Below the pieces are notes generated by a model, which saw only the letters and a program-made list of their open reading frames with translations, searched no databases and was not told where the DNA came from. 64,000 nucleotides of DNA, taken from positions 124,001 through 188,000 of the forward strand of contig CAZMAV010000005.1 in the NCBI GenBank assembly GCA_964564415.1, written 5' to 3'. Positions 40,433 to 48,709 of this stretch are shown piece after piece (the stretch's first letter is position 1; every line of letters starts with the position of its first letter). This DNA comes from JALEFZ01 sp964564415 (GTDB lineage: Bacteria > Bacteroidota > Bacteroidia > J057). A program made the position numbers and the translations under genes.

Positions 40433-43219
40433 ATGAAACTGACAAAGCATATGGCAGGATTATTCCTGTCTTGCCTCCTTCCTCTTTGTGGAATAGGGCA
40501 AATTCTGGAGGTAGAACCTGTATTTGCTACCTTGGATGATTCCATTACCATCATTTACGATGCTTCGCAAGGCAATGGCGAGTTGTCCGGTGTGAGTCCG
40601 GTATATGCCCATATGGGCCTCATTACTGATCAATCTACAGACGGTTCTGACTGGCAGTATGTGCAGGGAGACTGGGGAACAGCAGACCCTGACGTTTTGA
40701 TGGAGGATCTGGGCAACAATCTACACAGGATCAAGATTCCTGGAAGGGACTTTTATGGCATTCCACAAACAGAGACTGCCCTTCAACTTTCCTTCGTCTT
40801 TCGGGATGCGGCAGGTAATCTGGTTGGCAGAGATACCGATGGATCCGACATTTACTATGACCTTTACACAGGGGCCGGACAGGCTACCCTGATTCAGAGT
40901 CCTACCGAAGGTCAGTTGGTAAACCAAGGCAATGTGGTAGGAATCAAGGCTGCAGTGGCTATTTCTGCCAACCTAAGCCTCTCTGTTAATGGGATTCAGG
41001 TAGCTACGGCAAACGGAAAAAGCATTTCCACCAATTACACGGCCAGCCAGACTGGTCTCAACAGGGTGGTTCTCAGGGCTGATGATGGAAGCAATGGGGT
41101 AGAAGATTCTACCTTTTTCCTGGTTCCAGGCCCCAGTAATGTACAAGATCCTCCGGCCGATACTAAGCCCGGGATCAACTACATAAATGATTCGACAGTC
41201 ATCCTGGCACTCTACGCACCTGAAAAGGATGTAGTATTTGCCATCGGTGATTTTAATGATTGGGAGCCAGTCTCAGGATCTCAGATGAACAAGTCTCAGG
41301 ACAGCTTGACCTATTGGTTGAAGATTGGCGGACTTAATCCCGGCCAGGAATATGTCTACCAATACCTAGTCGATGGGACTCAGCGCATCGCGGACCCCTT
41401 TGCCGATAAAATTCTGGACGAGTTCAACGATCCCTTTATCGAGGAAGAAACCTATCCCGGCCTGATAGATTTTCCTTCGGATAAGACCAGTGGAAGAGCT
41501 GCTGTCCTACAGACTGCTCAGGTGCCATATGAATGGGGTGACTCCGCCTATATGAGACCTGAGCAGGACGAATTGATGATCTACGAGTTGCTGGTAAGGG
41601 ACTTTGTGGAGGCCCATGACTACCAGACCGTCATTGATTCCCTGGATTATCTGGCCAACCTTGGAATTAATGCCATTGAGCTTATGCCCATCATGGAATT
41701 CGAGGGAAACAGCAGTTGGGGCTACAATCCAAGCTTCTTTTTTGCTGTTGACAAGTATTATGGAACCAAAAATGACCTAAAGGCTTTCATCGATAGTTGC
41801 CACCAGCGAGGCATTGCAGTACTGTTAGACATGGTGCTGAATCATGCTTTTGGCGAGAACGAGTATGTGCGAATGTATCCGGGAGGGCAGAATCCCTTTT
41901 TTAATCAAATCCCACGCCACCCCTTTAATGTAGGGACGGATTTTAACCATGAAAGCGTGCATACAAGGTTCTTTTCCAAGGAAGTTCTTGCCTATTGGGT
42001 TGAAGAATACCACTTTGACGGTTATCGAATGGACCTTTCCAAGGGTTTTACCCAGGTCAATAGTGGAGATAATGTGGGGCAATGGGGAGCTTACGATGCT
42101 TCAAGAGTAGCCATTTTAACAGATTATTACGATCATCTAAGGGCCATTGATTCCACGATTTACTTTGTACTCGAACATTTTGCGGATAACCAGGAGGAAG
42201 GAGAGTTGGCCAATAGAGGTATGATGCTCTGGGGCAATCACAACTTCAACTACAATGAGGCCACCATGGGTTACCACGACCAGGGAAAGTCCAACTTTAT
42301 TGGGATTTCGCATAAAAACAGGGGCTTTCAGGATCCTCACTTGATTGGCTACATGGAAAGTCATGACGAGGAGCGCCTGATGTACCGCAACCTGGAGTTT
42401 GGCAATGAAACCAGCAACTATTCAACCAAGGATTTTTTCATCGCCCTACAACGAAATGAAATGGCTGGTGCTTTTTTCTTTACCATTCCTGGTCCCAAAT
42501 TGATGTGGATGTTTGGTGAGGTGGGCTATGATTTTTCCATAGATTTCAATGGAAGGGTAGGGGAAAAGCCCATTCGCTGGGACTATTTTGCTCCGGAAGC
42601 CTATCACCGTCGCCACCTCTACGAAGTCTGGGCAGCTCTTATGAACCTGAGAAAGTCTCATGAAGCCTTTCACACGGACAATTTCGAATTGGATGTGGCA
42701 GGAAGGACTAAGCGTATCTTGCTTAATGGTATGGATATGAATGTCTTCATAATTGGAAATTTTTCGGTAGACAATGAAAATGCCAATACCAAATTTCAGC
42801 ACGGAGGCATGTGGTACGATTATTTTTCAGGAGACAGCGTTGATGTTACCGATCCCAATGGGCTCGTAAGCCTGGCTCCTGGAGAGTGGCACCTCTATAC
42901 AGATGTCAAATTGGCCAATCCTGGAGTTACGGTTTCCAATGAGACCCCCATCAATTTAAGTGAAAATTCTATCTTGATCTATCCCAATCCTGCCAGCAGG
43001 GAGGTCCATATCACCTCAGAAAATGAGGGATCCCAAGGAATTTCTGCAAGCATTTATGACCTTAAGGGAAAACTGGTGAAGGTACTTAATGAGAAATCCT
43101 CCTCCCACCTGACCTGGAACCTGGATGACAGGTCGGGCCAGCGGGTACTGCCTGGGCTCTACCTGATCCGGGTAGACAGTGAGAGGGGTAGCCTGACCAA
43201 GAAGGTTTGGGTAGAATAA
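40433..43219 (+). CDS. Secreted GH13 alpha-amylase with type IX secretion sorting domain
   Basis: 928 residues from ATG at 40433, chosen because the signal peptide KLTKHMAGLFLSCLLPLCGIG then lies at the N-terminus. After beta-sandwich domains there is a CBM48/isoamylase-N-like segment (FAIGDFNDWEP, about 280), then the GH13 barrel (YELLVRDFVEAHDYQ; LLDMVLNHAFG). The nucleophile Asp is in DGYRMDLSKG, acid/base Glu in VLEHF, third Asp in ESHDEER. The C-terminus (ILIYPNPASREVHI ... LPGLYLIRV) is a type A T9SS sorting domain, so the enzyme is exported across the outer membrane or attached to the surface. It acts on starch or glycogen. Two terminators follow. Confidence 0.94.
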   Translation: MKLTKHMAGLFLSCLLPLCGIGQILEVEPVFATLDDSITIIYDASQGNGELSGVSPVYAHMGLITDQSTDGSDWQYVQGDWGTADPDVLMEDLGNNLHRIKIPGRDFYGIPQTETALQLSFVFRDAAGNLVGRDTDGSDIYYDLYTGAGQATLIQSPTEGQLVNQGNVVGIKAAVAISANLSLSVNGIQVATANGKSISTNYTASQTGLNRVVLRADDGSNGVEDSTFFLVPGPSNVQDPPADTKPGINYINDSTVILALYAPEKDVVFAIGDFNDWEPVSGSQMNKSQDSLTYWLKIGGLNPGQEYVYQYLVDGTQRIADPFADKILDEFNDPFIEEETYPGLIDFPSDKTSGRAAVLQTAQVPYEWGDSAYMRPEQDELMIYELLVRDFVEAHDYQTVIDSLDYLANLGINAIELMPIMEFEGNSSWGYNPSFFFAVDKYYGTKNDLKAFIDSCHQRGIAVLLDMVLNHAFGENEYVRMYPGGQNPFFNQIPRHPFNVGTDFNHESVHTRFFSKEVLAYWVEEYHFDGYRMDLSKGFTQVNSGDNVGQWGAYDASRVAILTDYYDHLRAIDSTIYFVLEHFADNQEEGELANRGMMLWGNHNFNYNEATMGYHDQGKSNFIGISHKNRGFQDPHLIGYMESHDEERLMYRNLEFGNETSNYSTKDFFIALQRNEMAGAFFFTIPGPKLMWMFGEVGYDFSIDFNGRVGEKPIRWDYFAPEAYHRRHLYEVWAALMNLRKSHEAFHTDNFELDVAGRTKRILLNGMDMNVFIIGNFSVDNENANTKFQHGGMWYDYFSGDSVDVTDPNGLVSLAPGEWHLYTDVKLANPGVTVSNETPINLSENSILIYPNPASREVHITSENEGSQGISASIYDLKGKLVKVLNEKSSSHLTWNLDDRSGQRVLPGLYLIRVDSERGSLTKKVWVE

Positions 43220-43256
43220 GTCGCTGAAGGCAGATATTCCAAGTAAGAAAAAATCA

Positions 43257-43288
43257 GCAGGGCTTTCCAATAACTCGGAAGGCCCTGC
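43257..43288. terminator. Bidirectional terminator after the amylase gene
   Basis: Twelve-bp stem GCAGGGCTTTCC/GGAAGGCCCTGC (43257-43268 and 43277-43288, one G-T), 8-nt loop, with TTTT on the plus side and A-run before it (T-run on the minus strand). Confidence 0.85.
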
Positions 43289-43320
43289 TAGTTTTAATGA
43301 ATAGGATTATGAAAGATCAG

Positions 43321-43353
43321 AAAAGGGGCCCTCTCACTGAGACACCCCTTTTT
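43321..43353 (-). terminator. Terminator of the raiA transcript
   Basis: AAAAGGGG (43321-43328) and CCCCTTTT (43345-43352) form an 8-bp stem; on the minus strand the stem is followed by T residues. It lies 30 nt past the raiA stop. Confidence 0.6.
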
Positions 43354-43382
43354 CAATAGAAATAGTTAGTAGTAGGAGTCAT

Positions 43383-43685
43383 TTACGCGTGAGCGTTCAT
43401 TTTACCTTTATACTTCTTTATCTGAGTCTTTAGCTTATCCGTAGCTATGTCTACTGCAGCTTCAAAGGATTGTCCATGTTCGCTGGCGACCAGGGTATGA
43501 CCGGGTACATTGACTTTGATTTCGGCAAATTTGTTGCCCTCTTTGAACTCATCTCTTACCTTGAGGATGACCTCGGTGTCGATGATGCGGTCATAGAATT
43601 GGTCCAATTTGTTTACCTTCTTATTGATGAAATCTTTCAGCCGGTCAGCTGCGGTAAAGTGGATGGCTTGAATCGTAATTTTCAT
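43383..43685 (-). CDS. raiA: Short ribosome hibernation factor (HPF/RaiA family)
   Basis: A 100-residue protein of the S30AE/RaiA family that binds the decoding centre of idle ribosomes. Signature: ITIQAIHFTAADRLKDFINKKVNKLDQFYD at the start and VASEHGQSFEAAVDIATDKLKTQIKKYKGK at the end. It is the short form, without the dimerisation domain of long HPF. It follows xerC by 4 nt and is presumably co-transcribed with it; with rpsU beyond, three genes concern ribosome state or chromosome segregation. The order rpsU - xerC - raiA is widely seen in Bacteroidota. Confidence 0.92.
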   Translation of the reverse strand: MKITIQAIHFTAADRLKDFINKKVNKLDQFYDRIIDTEVILKVRDEFKEGNKFAEIKVNVPGHTLVASEHGQSFEAAVDIATDKLKTQIKKYKGKMNAHA

Positions 43686-43689
43686 AAGC

Positions 43690-44601
43690 TTAATGTTTAT
43701 GATGTTTATCGGCCCTAGGATGAGCCTGTTGATATACTTCCTTTAATTTTGCGATAGAATTGTGGGTATATACCTGGGTGGAAGCCAGGCTTTTGTGTCC
43801 CAGTAATTCCTTGATCGCATTAAGGTCGGCCCCTTGATCCAGCATGTGGGTGGCGTAGGTATGTCGGAGGACGTGGGGGCCTTTCTGCTTTAATGAGCTC
43901 ACCTGCCCAATGTACTTATATACTACGTTGTAAATAAGCTTGGGATAGGCTGGAAGCCCGTTTTTGCGGAGGATAAGACATGATTTATCGTAGAACCCAC
44001 GCTGATGAAGCTCACTCAAATATACCTCGATGGCGGCCTTTGCCGGCCTGCCAAAGGGAATGATTCTCTCCTTGCCTCCTTTCCCTTTGACTTTGAGTTT
44101 CTGTGCAAAGAGGTCGATGTCTTCAAGACCCAGGCCCAGTAATTCTGACCTTCGCAGTCCGCACCCATATAGGAGCTCCAGGATACAGCGATCGCGTTTT
44201 CCCTCCATGCTATCTTCAAAGGAAAGTCCGTCCAGGAGCTGGCGGATTTCATCTTCTTTTAGGAAGGAGGGAAGGTTGCGCTCTAGTTTAGGGAGGTTTA
44301 TTTTCTCAGCGGGATTGAAGAGGCTATGGCCTTTCTTTTGGGTAAAATTGAAATAGGTCCTGGCCGAGGAGAGTTTCCTTCTAAGGGTCTTTGGGCTTTG
44401 ACCTTTTTCAATAAGGTAGAGGGCCCAGGTCCTCAAATTTCTGTGGGTGATAGCTGCCAATTGATCTGGGGAAAATAAATGGAGATTTTGGGTGAGAAAA
44501 AACTCCTCCAACTGCTGCAGGTCCCTTTCATATGCACTCAGCGTATGAGGAGAATAACGCTTTTCATATTTAAGGTAATCCAGAAATTGGTTCAGCAACA
44601 T
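43690..44601 (-). CDS. xerC: Tyrosine recombinase XerC/XerD type
   Basis: 303 residues, normal for chromosomal Xer recombinases that resolve dimers at dif. The N-terminal SAM-like domain has YSPHTLSAYERDLQQLEEFF. Catalytic set: Arg in YGCGLRRSELLGL, Lys in KGKGGKERIIPFG, His-x-x-Arg in HVLRHTYATHML, His in LLGHKSLASTQ and Tyr in VYTHNS. The absence of mobile genes and the neighbours rpsU and raiA mark it as the housekeeping enzyme. XerC and XerD cannot be separated by eye. Confidence 0.92.
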   Translation of the reverse strand: MLLNQFLDYLKYEKRYSPHTLSAYERDLQQLEEFFLTQNLHLFSPDQLAAITHRNLRTWALYLIEKGQSPKTLRRKLSSARTYFNFTQKKGHSLFNPAEKINLPKLERNLPSFLKEDEIRQLLDGLSFEDSMEGKRDRCILELLYGCGLRRSELLGLGLEDIDLFAQKLKVKGKGGKERIIPFGRPAKAAIEVYLSELHQRGFYDKSCLILRKNGLPAYPKLIYNVVYKYIGQVSSLKQKGPHVLRHTYATHMLDQGADLNAIKELLGHKSLASTQVYTHNSIAKLKEVYQQAHPRADKHHKH

Positions 44602-44644
44602 AGAATTACAAAGTAGTAAAATATAAGGTAGGTAAAATGGGGAT

Positions 44645-44671
44645 AAAAAAAAAGCCCACCGTGAGATGAGC
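44645..44671 (-). terminator. Terminator of rpsU
   Basis: Minus strand: GCTCA/TGGGC stem (44671-44667 with 44658-44654, one wobble) followed by nine T residues (44653-44645). It lies between rpsU and xerC, so the two may be separate transcripts or partly read through. Confidence 0.65.
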
Positions 44672-44697
44672 TTGATTCAGGTCAATATTTTCGAGAA

Positions 44698-44892
44698 TTA
44701 GTAATTTTCGTTAGCGTAGTGTCTTTGACGGTTGACCGCCTTCTTGTTCAATTCTTTCTTGACTTCGGAGGGTTTGTTGTAGAACATTCTACGTCTCTTC
44801 TCTTTCAGGACGCCGGTGCGTTCGAACTTCTTTTTGTAGCGGCGTAGGGCGCGGTCGATGGATTCTCCTTCCTTTACTCGAATGATCAGCAC
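44698..44892 (-). CDS. rpsU: 30S ribosomal protein bS21
   Basis: A 64-residue bS21: LIIRVKEGESIDRALRRYKKKFERTG and the basic tail KKAVNRQRHYANENY. It begins with GTG at 44892. It sits next to the anti-Shine-Dalgarno end of 16S rRNA in the 30S platform. The gene is preceded by an unusually perfect Shine-Dalgarno sequence while other genes here lack one. In Bacteroidota bS21 is known to help hide the anti-SD, so a strong SD on its own mRNA is expected to make synthesis self-limiting. A good promoter lies upstream and a terminator downstream. Confidence 0.95.
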   Translation of the reverse strand: MLIIRVKEGESIDRALRRYKKKFERTGVLKEKRRRMFYNKPSEVKKELNKKAVNRQRHYANENY

Positions 44893-44899
44893 GATGTTT

Positions 44900-44908
44900 A
44901 CCTCCTTT
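44900..44908 (-). promoter_or_regulatory. Exceptional Shine-Dalgarno sequence of rpsU
   Basis: AAAGGAGGT on the minus strand (44908-44900), 7 nt before the GTG start. It is a full match to the 3' end of 16S rRNA in a window where I found no comparable site before other genes, and it decides the GTG start at 44892. Confidence 0.85.
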
Positions 44909-44954
44909 CTATGTTGTTTTTATGCGGTAAAAGTATGCCTTTTTTGGATGATTG

Positions 44955-44987
44955 CAAAAATATTTTTCGTCGAAATACTGCCTCAAA
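44955..44987 (-). promoter_or_regulatory. Promoter of rpsU
   Basis: Minus strand TTTG (44987-44984), 21 nt, then TATTTTTG (44962-44955), a perfect TAnnTTTG. The predicted leader is about 55-60 nt. Confidence 0.6.
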
Positions 44988-45013
44988 ATCCCAATTTATT
45001 ACCCCCAGCTACA

Positions 45014-46237
45014 CTATTTTCCCAAAAAATCGAAACCAACCTTTTCCAGGTGATTCCAAAAAGAAGGATAGCTTTTATTTACCACTTCAGGGTCCTTTAT
45101 GCTGATGGAGGGCAGATGTTGGGCCAGGGGAGCGAAAGCCATGGCCATGCGATGATCCTCATAGGTATCGATCAGGGCGGATTTGGTGACTTTTCCTAAG
45201 ATATGAAGGCTATCCTCTCCGCTTTCTGTGATGGCACCGAGCTTCGCCAATTCATTTTCCAAAGCCCTAATCCTATCGGTTTCTTTGATTCGGAGGGTAT
45301 GTAATCCAGTTAGTTTTAGTGGAATGCCTTTAGCAGCTGCCATTACGGCCAGGGTCTGGGCCAGGTCCGGAAAGGCCGAACAGTCAATTTCCCATTTTTC
45401 TGGAAGCTGTAGGAGATCCGACTTGCTGAGTTTGACTCCTTCTTCCGTGTAATGGGTGAGCACTCCAAATTTTTCTGCTAGTTGGACTATGGCCTGATCT
45501 CCTTGATAAGATTCCTTGCGCAGGCCTTCCAGGACCACTTCTCCTTCTTTAGCCAAGGCCATCATGCTGTACCAATAAGATGCGGCAGACCAGTCGCTTT
45601 CGATTTTGTAGCTGCCTCCCATGTAGGGTTTTTCTTCGACTTTTATGACATTGCCATCCCAGTGGCTTGCTGCCCTAAAGTGTCTCATGAGGCCCAGGGT
45701 CATGTCAATATAGGGCCTGGAACTTATATTTCCTTCCAGGTGGAGGCTTAGGCCCCCTTTCAGGACAGGAGCAATCATGAGGACCGCCGATATAAACTGG
45801 CTGCTTACATTTCCCGCCATGGCTATCTTGCCACCTTTCATCCTGCTTTTTTTGCTGATGACATGTAAGGGAGGAAAGCCTTCCTGTTTCCAATATTCAA
45901 TATCTGCACCTAGGCTGCGTAGGGCGTCCACCAGAAGTCCTATGGGCCTTTGGCACATTCGGGGAGTCCCTGTGAGAATCTGGTCCCGCCCAGTAGCGGC
46001 ACAAAAAGCAGTGAGGAAGCGCATGGTAGTTCCGGCGTCGATGACGTCGAGGACCTGACCTTCTGATTCCAGGAGTCGGATCATGGTCTGGGTATCGCGG
46101 GCTTCGGAAAGGTTTTGGAGGTCGATTTGCGCTTCACTCAGGTGCTGGATGATAAGGGCCCGGTTGCTCTCGCTCTTGGAGGAGGGAAGAGAAATGTTGC
46201 CCTTCAGGGACTGTTGAGGAAAGGAAAGGGTAAGCAT
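45014..46237 (-). CDS. aroA: 3-phosphoshikimate 1-carboxyvinyltransferase (EPSP synthase)
   Basis: Joins shikimate 3-phosphate and PEP, the sixth step of the shikimate pathway. Motifs: LPSSKSESNRALI near the N-terminus (the S-K-S-x-x-N-R phosphate-binding pattern), DAGTTMRFLTAF, GNVSSQFISAVLM, and RIKETDRIRALENEL. About 407 residues from ATG at 46237; an ATG 33 nt upstream (46270) is also in frame and would add 11 residues. It supplies chorismate for the aromatic operon at 10-14 kb but is not linked to it. The aromatic pathway genes in between (aroB, aroC, aroE) are not in the window. Confidence 0.94.
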   Translation of the reverse strand: MLTLSFPQQSLKGNISLPSSKSESNRALIIQHLSEAQIDLQNLSEARDTQTMIRLLESEGQVLDVIDAGTTMRFLTAFCAATGRDQILTGTPRMCQRPIGLLVDALRSLGADIEYWKQEGFPPLHVISKKSRMKGGKIAMAGNVSSQFISAVLMIAPVLKGGLSLHLEGNISSRPYIDMTLGLMRHFRAASHWDGNVIKVEEKPYMGGSYKIESDWSAASYWYSMMALAKEGEVVLEGLRKESYQGDQAIVQLAEKFGVLTHYTEEGVKLSKSDLLQLPEKWEIDCSAFPDLAQTLAVMAAAKGIPLKLTGLHTLRIKETDRIRALENELAKLGAITESGEDSLHILGKVTKSALIDTYEDHRMAMAFAPLAQHLPSISIKDPEVVNKSYPSFWNHLEKVGFDFLGK

Positions 46238-46400
46238 CGATTTCTGTGTATCTAAATAAAGGGATGGCAAGATGGCATTTTCGTCAATGAAATAATAGAG
46301 AAAGCTTCGCCAAAGCCCAATTACTTGGATTGAAATAATTCTGTTGATTCTCTACCTTTGAAGGTATGTGAGGAGAGATGATTTTCTTATCGAAAAATTC

Positions 46401-47114
46401 ATGATACAAAAAATATCTTGGTTCTGTTTTCTTTTGTTGACTTTTATAGGGCTTCAGGGGCAGACAGAAAAGCAACTGCACGAAAGGGGCTTCGAAAAAC
46501 TAGAGGTTCAGGATTACAGAGGGGCTGAAGAGGATTATTCAATGGTTTTACAGCTCAACCCCCGCAATGATGTGGCCTATTTCAATCGGGGTTTTGCCCG
46601 CCTTAAGCAGGAGAAGTTTGCCCTTGCCCTCAAAGATTTCAGCCTTGCCCTGGACATTAAACCTGATAATTCAGAGGCCTATTACAATCGTGGCCTGGCA
46701 GAGCTTGCCCTCGAAGAATACCTTCCGGCATTACGGGATTTCAACCTGGCAATCAAAGAAAATCCCAAACAAGAGCGGTATTACCATGGAAGGGCCCGGG
46801 CCAAAAGTGGGCTGGAAGACTACAGAGGAGCCATACAGGACCTGGGAGCTTGTATAAAGCTCACTCGCTCGCGAAATCTTTCCTTTTTTTACGACCGGGC
46901 CGAGGCCTTTATCGCCATCAAAAAATTTGGCCTGGCCATTGATGACCTATCTTACATTATCAGAAAGAACCCTCAGGACCCAGCAGCCTACAATGCCCGC
47001 GCTTTCGTAAAACTGCAGGCAGGAAACCTGGATGGCGCCTGCCTGGATTGGTCCAAATCCGGCGAACTGGGTGATGTATCCGCCTATGACAGGATTCGCA
47101 AAAACTGTAATTGA
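46401..47114 (+). CDS. Secreted TPR protein
   Basis: 237 residues from ATG at 46401, which gives a signal peptide IQKISWFCFLLLTFIGLQG at the N-terminus. The rest consists of about five to six tetratricopeptide repeats of 34 residues (for example NDVAYFNRGFARLKQEKFAL and NSEAYYNRGLAELALEEYLPA). It ends in GDVSAYDRIRKNCN, a typical ending of such Bacteroidota periplasmic or surface TPR proteins. It should mediate protein interaction; partner unknown. tRNA-Leu follows 92 nt downstream. Confidence 0.85.
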   Translation: MIQKISWFCFLLLTFIGLQGQTEKQLHERGFEKLEVQDYRGAEEDYSMVLQLNPRNDVAYFNRGFARLKQEKFALALKDFSLALDIKPDNSEAYYNRGLAELALEEYLPALRDFNLAIKENPKQERYYHGRARAKSGLEDYRGAIQDLGACIKLTRSRNLSFFYDRAEAFIAIKKFGLAIDDLSYIIRKNPQDPAAYNARAFVKLQAGNLDGACLDWSKSGELGDVSAYDRIRKNCN

Positions 47115-47154
47115 GAGGTGAATGAAAGAGCTGTTTAAATAAAAACTATCCCTC

Positions 47155-47187
47155 TTTGCATAAAGACAGAGATATTTCCTAGTTTTA
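47155..47187 (+). promoter_or_regulatory. Possible promoter of tRNA-Leu(UAA)
   Basis: TTTG at 47155-47158, 21 nt, TAGTTTTA at 47180-47187 (one mismatch from TAnnTTTG), 19 nt before the tRNA. Confidence 0.45.
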
Positions 47188-47206
47188 CTTCGCTTTTGAC
47201 ACTGCT

Positions 47207-47292
47207 GCCCGAGTGGTGGAATTGGTAGACACGAAGGACTTAAAATCCTTTGGGCAGAAATGTCCGTGCCGGTTCGAGTCCGGCCTCGGGTA
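47207..47292 (+). tRNA. tRNA-Leu, anticodon UAA
   Basis: 86 nt, cloverleaf with acceptor stem GCCCGAG/CTCGGGT (47207-47213, 47285-47291), anticodon stem AAGGA/TCCTT with loop CTTAAAA (anticodon TAA, reading UUA), a long variable arm typical of tRNA-Leu, T-arm GCCGG-TTCGAGT-CCGGC, discriminator A. CCA is not encoded. Confidence 0.96.
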
Positions 47293-47298
47293 CTTGGT

Positions 47299-47341
47299 AT
47301 ATAAAATCGACTCCTACATCGCGTGGCAGTCGATTTTATAT
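47299..47341. terminator. Bidirectional terminator after tRNA-Leu(UAA)
   Basis: Perfect 14-bp inverted repeat (47299-47312 and 47328-47341) containing AAAATCGACT/AGTCGATTTT, 15-nt loop, T-rich on the plus side. It separates the tRNA from the convergent glycosyltransferase. Confidence 0.85.
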
Positions 47342-47361
47342 TTATTTCCTTTCGGAGATGT

Positions 47362-48639
47362 TTAAACGCTTGCCAACTCCTTTTCTCCTACTGTATTTTC
47401 CTCTTCATCCAACAGGCTTACCTTTATGATTCGGCTATAGAGATATGCCAACCAAAAGAAGAAAACCGGATAGGAAACCAATAGATGCCGGGGTTTGCCC
47501 AAGTTGAGAGACACTCCTCCATGATAGATGAGCATGATACCCACGAGTATCCAAAGAACCATGGGGATGCTTTTGCGCCGCATGACAGCCGGACATAAGG
47601 ATAAGACTAGCAAAACGACAAAAAACATATTGGGTATGATGTAAAAATAGGTTCCCAGCCCATGTTTGTCGTGGGTGATTGGATAGTTGAAGAGAAGGCG
47701 AAGTTGGGTCGCTACGTAATTTTTTAGGTAAGCTTTGGGATTCTTTTTAATTCTTTCCTTTCCCTTAATCTTAAAGGCATCATTGCGCTCTATTGGGGGA
47801 AGAGAATCTACTTTAAGGAAAAACTCCCTGTGGGAGGGATGGAGGTCATCAATTTTGTTTTTGATTACCAAATCAGCCCCTAACCAGGTTCCCCATTCAC
47901 CTTCATAAGGTGAACTCATCCAATAGCTATATTCACCCGAGCTCGTGCTAAGGTAGAAGAAACGATCTGTAATTTTATAAGTGTAAAAGACATAAGGCAG
48001 CAAAAATACAAAACCAATGGCCAAGGGTAGCATAGCCCTCACCAATGGACCCCGGCGCAGGAATATATAGAAAAAACCCAATATAAATATGCCTGCCACA
48101 GATACAAAGGCAAAAATATATTTGGTTAGGATCAAAAGACCCCAGAAAATACCGGCAAAAATGTGGTTTTTGCCCAGCCTTTTAGCATCATAGGCCATGC
48201 TAAAATGATAGATAAATCCCCCCACAAGAAAAATTGTCATCATTTCATAGATCATCCTGTGCAACCAATGTAGGGGTATAGGAAATAGCCCAAAGATAAA
48301 TGCCCAAATCAAGGCTTGACGGGGAGAGATATATCTCTTTAGGGTTTGTTGGAAAAATAGAACTCCTCCATACATAAAAAATGCATTGAGGATAGTGGGT
48401 ATGAAAAAGGGGAGTCCCAAAAACATACAGGTCGCAATAAAGATAGGATATAAGGGGGCATTGCGGATTTCAGGCTCTTCGGGATCAATATAAAATCCAT
48501 CCAAAAGATTTTCTGCATAGTAAACATATCTGACCTCATCTCCTTCAAGTTCCGGGGAGTAAAGGTAAATGATAATGCCCAGGTAGAGGAAGAGTAGGGG
48601 TAATAATCGGACCCAGTCCTTTTGAAGAAGTGTATTCAT
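47362..48639 (-). CDS. Polytopic GT-C type glycosyltransferase
   Basis: 425 residues with about ten membrane helices and a first periplasmic loop containing LEGDEVRYVYYAENL, where the acidic pair in ELEGDE corresponds to the catalytic/metal motif of lipid-linked GT-C enzymes (GT39/ArnT-like). RNAPLYPIFIATCMF is the usual continuation. It would use a polyprenyl-phosphate sugar to glycosylate a protein or lipid. It lies 70 nt downstream of a sulfotransferase gene on the same strand, consistent with a shared role in making a sulfated surface glycan (inference). Confidence 0.75.
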   Translation of the reverse strand: MNTLLQKDWVRLLPLLFLYLGIIIYLYSPELEGDEVRYVYYAENLLDGFYIDPEEPEIRNAPLYPIFIATCMFLGLPFFIPTILNAFFMYGGVLFFQQTLKRYISPRQALIWAFIFGLFPIPLHWLHRMIYEMMTIFLVGGFIYHFSMAYDAKRLGKNHIFAGIFWGLLILTKYIFAFVSVAGIFILGFFYIFLRRGPLVRAMLPLAIGFVFLLPYVFYTYKITDRFFYLSTSSGEYSYWMSSPYEGEWGTWLGADLVIKNKIDDLHPSHREFFLKVDSLPPIERNDAFKIKGKERIKKNPKAYLKNYVATQLRLLFNYPITHDKHGLGTYFYIIPNMFFVVLLVLSLCPAVMRRKSIPMVLWILVGIMLIYHGGVSLNLGKPRHLLVSYPVFFFWLAYLYSRIIKVSLLDEEENTVGEKELASV

Positions 48640-48709
48640 CGGTTTTAGATCAGTTTTTCATGCGTATTTTTTGGCAAATTGAAAGGCAGCAATATGATCG
48701 AAAATCCTT

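Noticed and set aside
43690..44601. Integrase of a mobile element
   Set aside because: Length, motifs and neighbours rpsU and raiA are those of the chromosomal Xer recombinase; no att sites or phage genes are seen.
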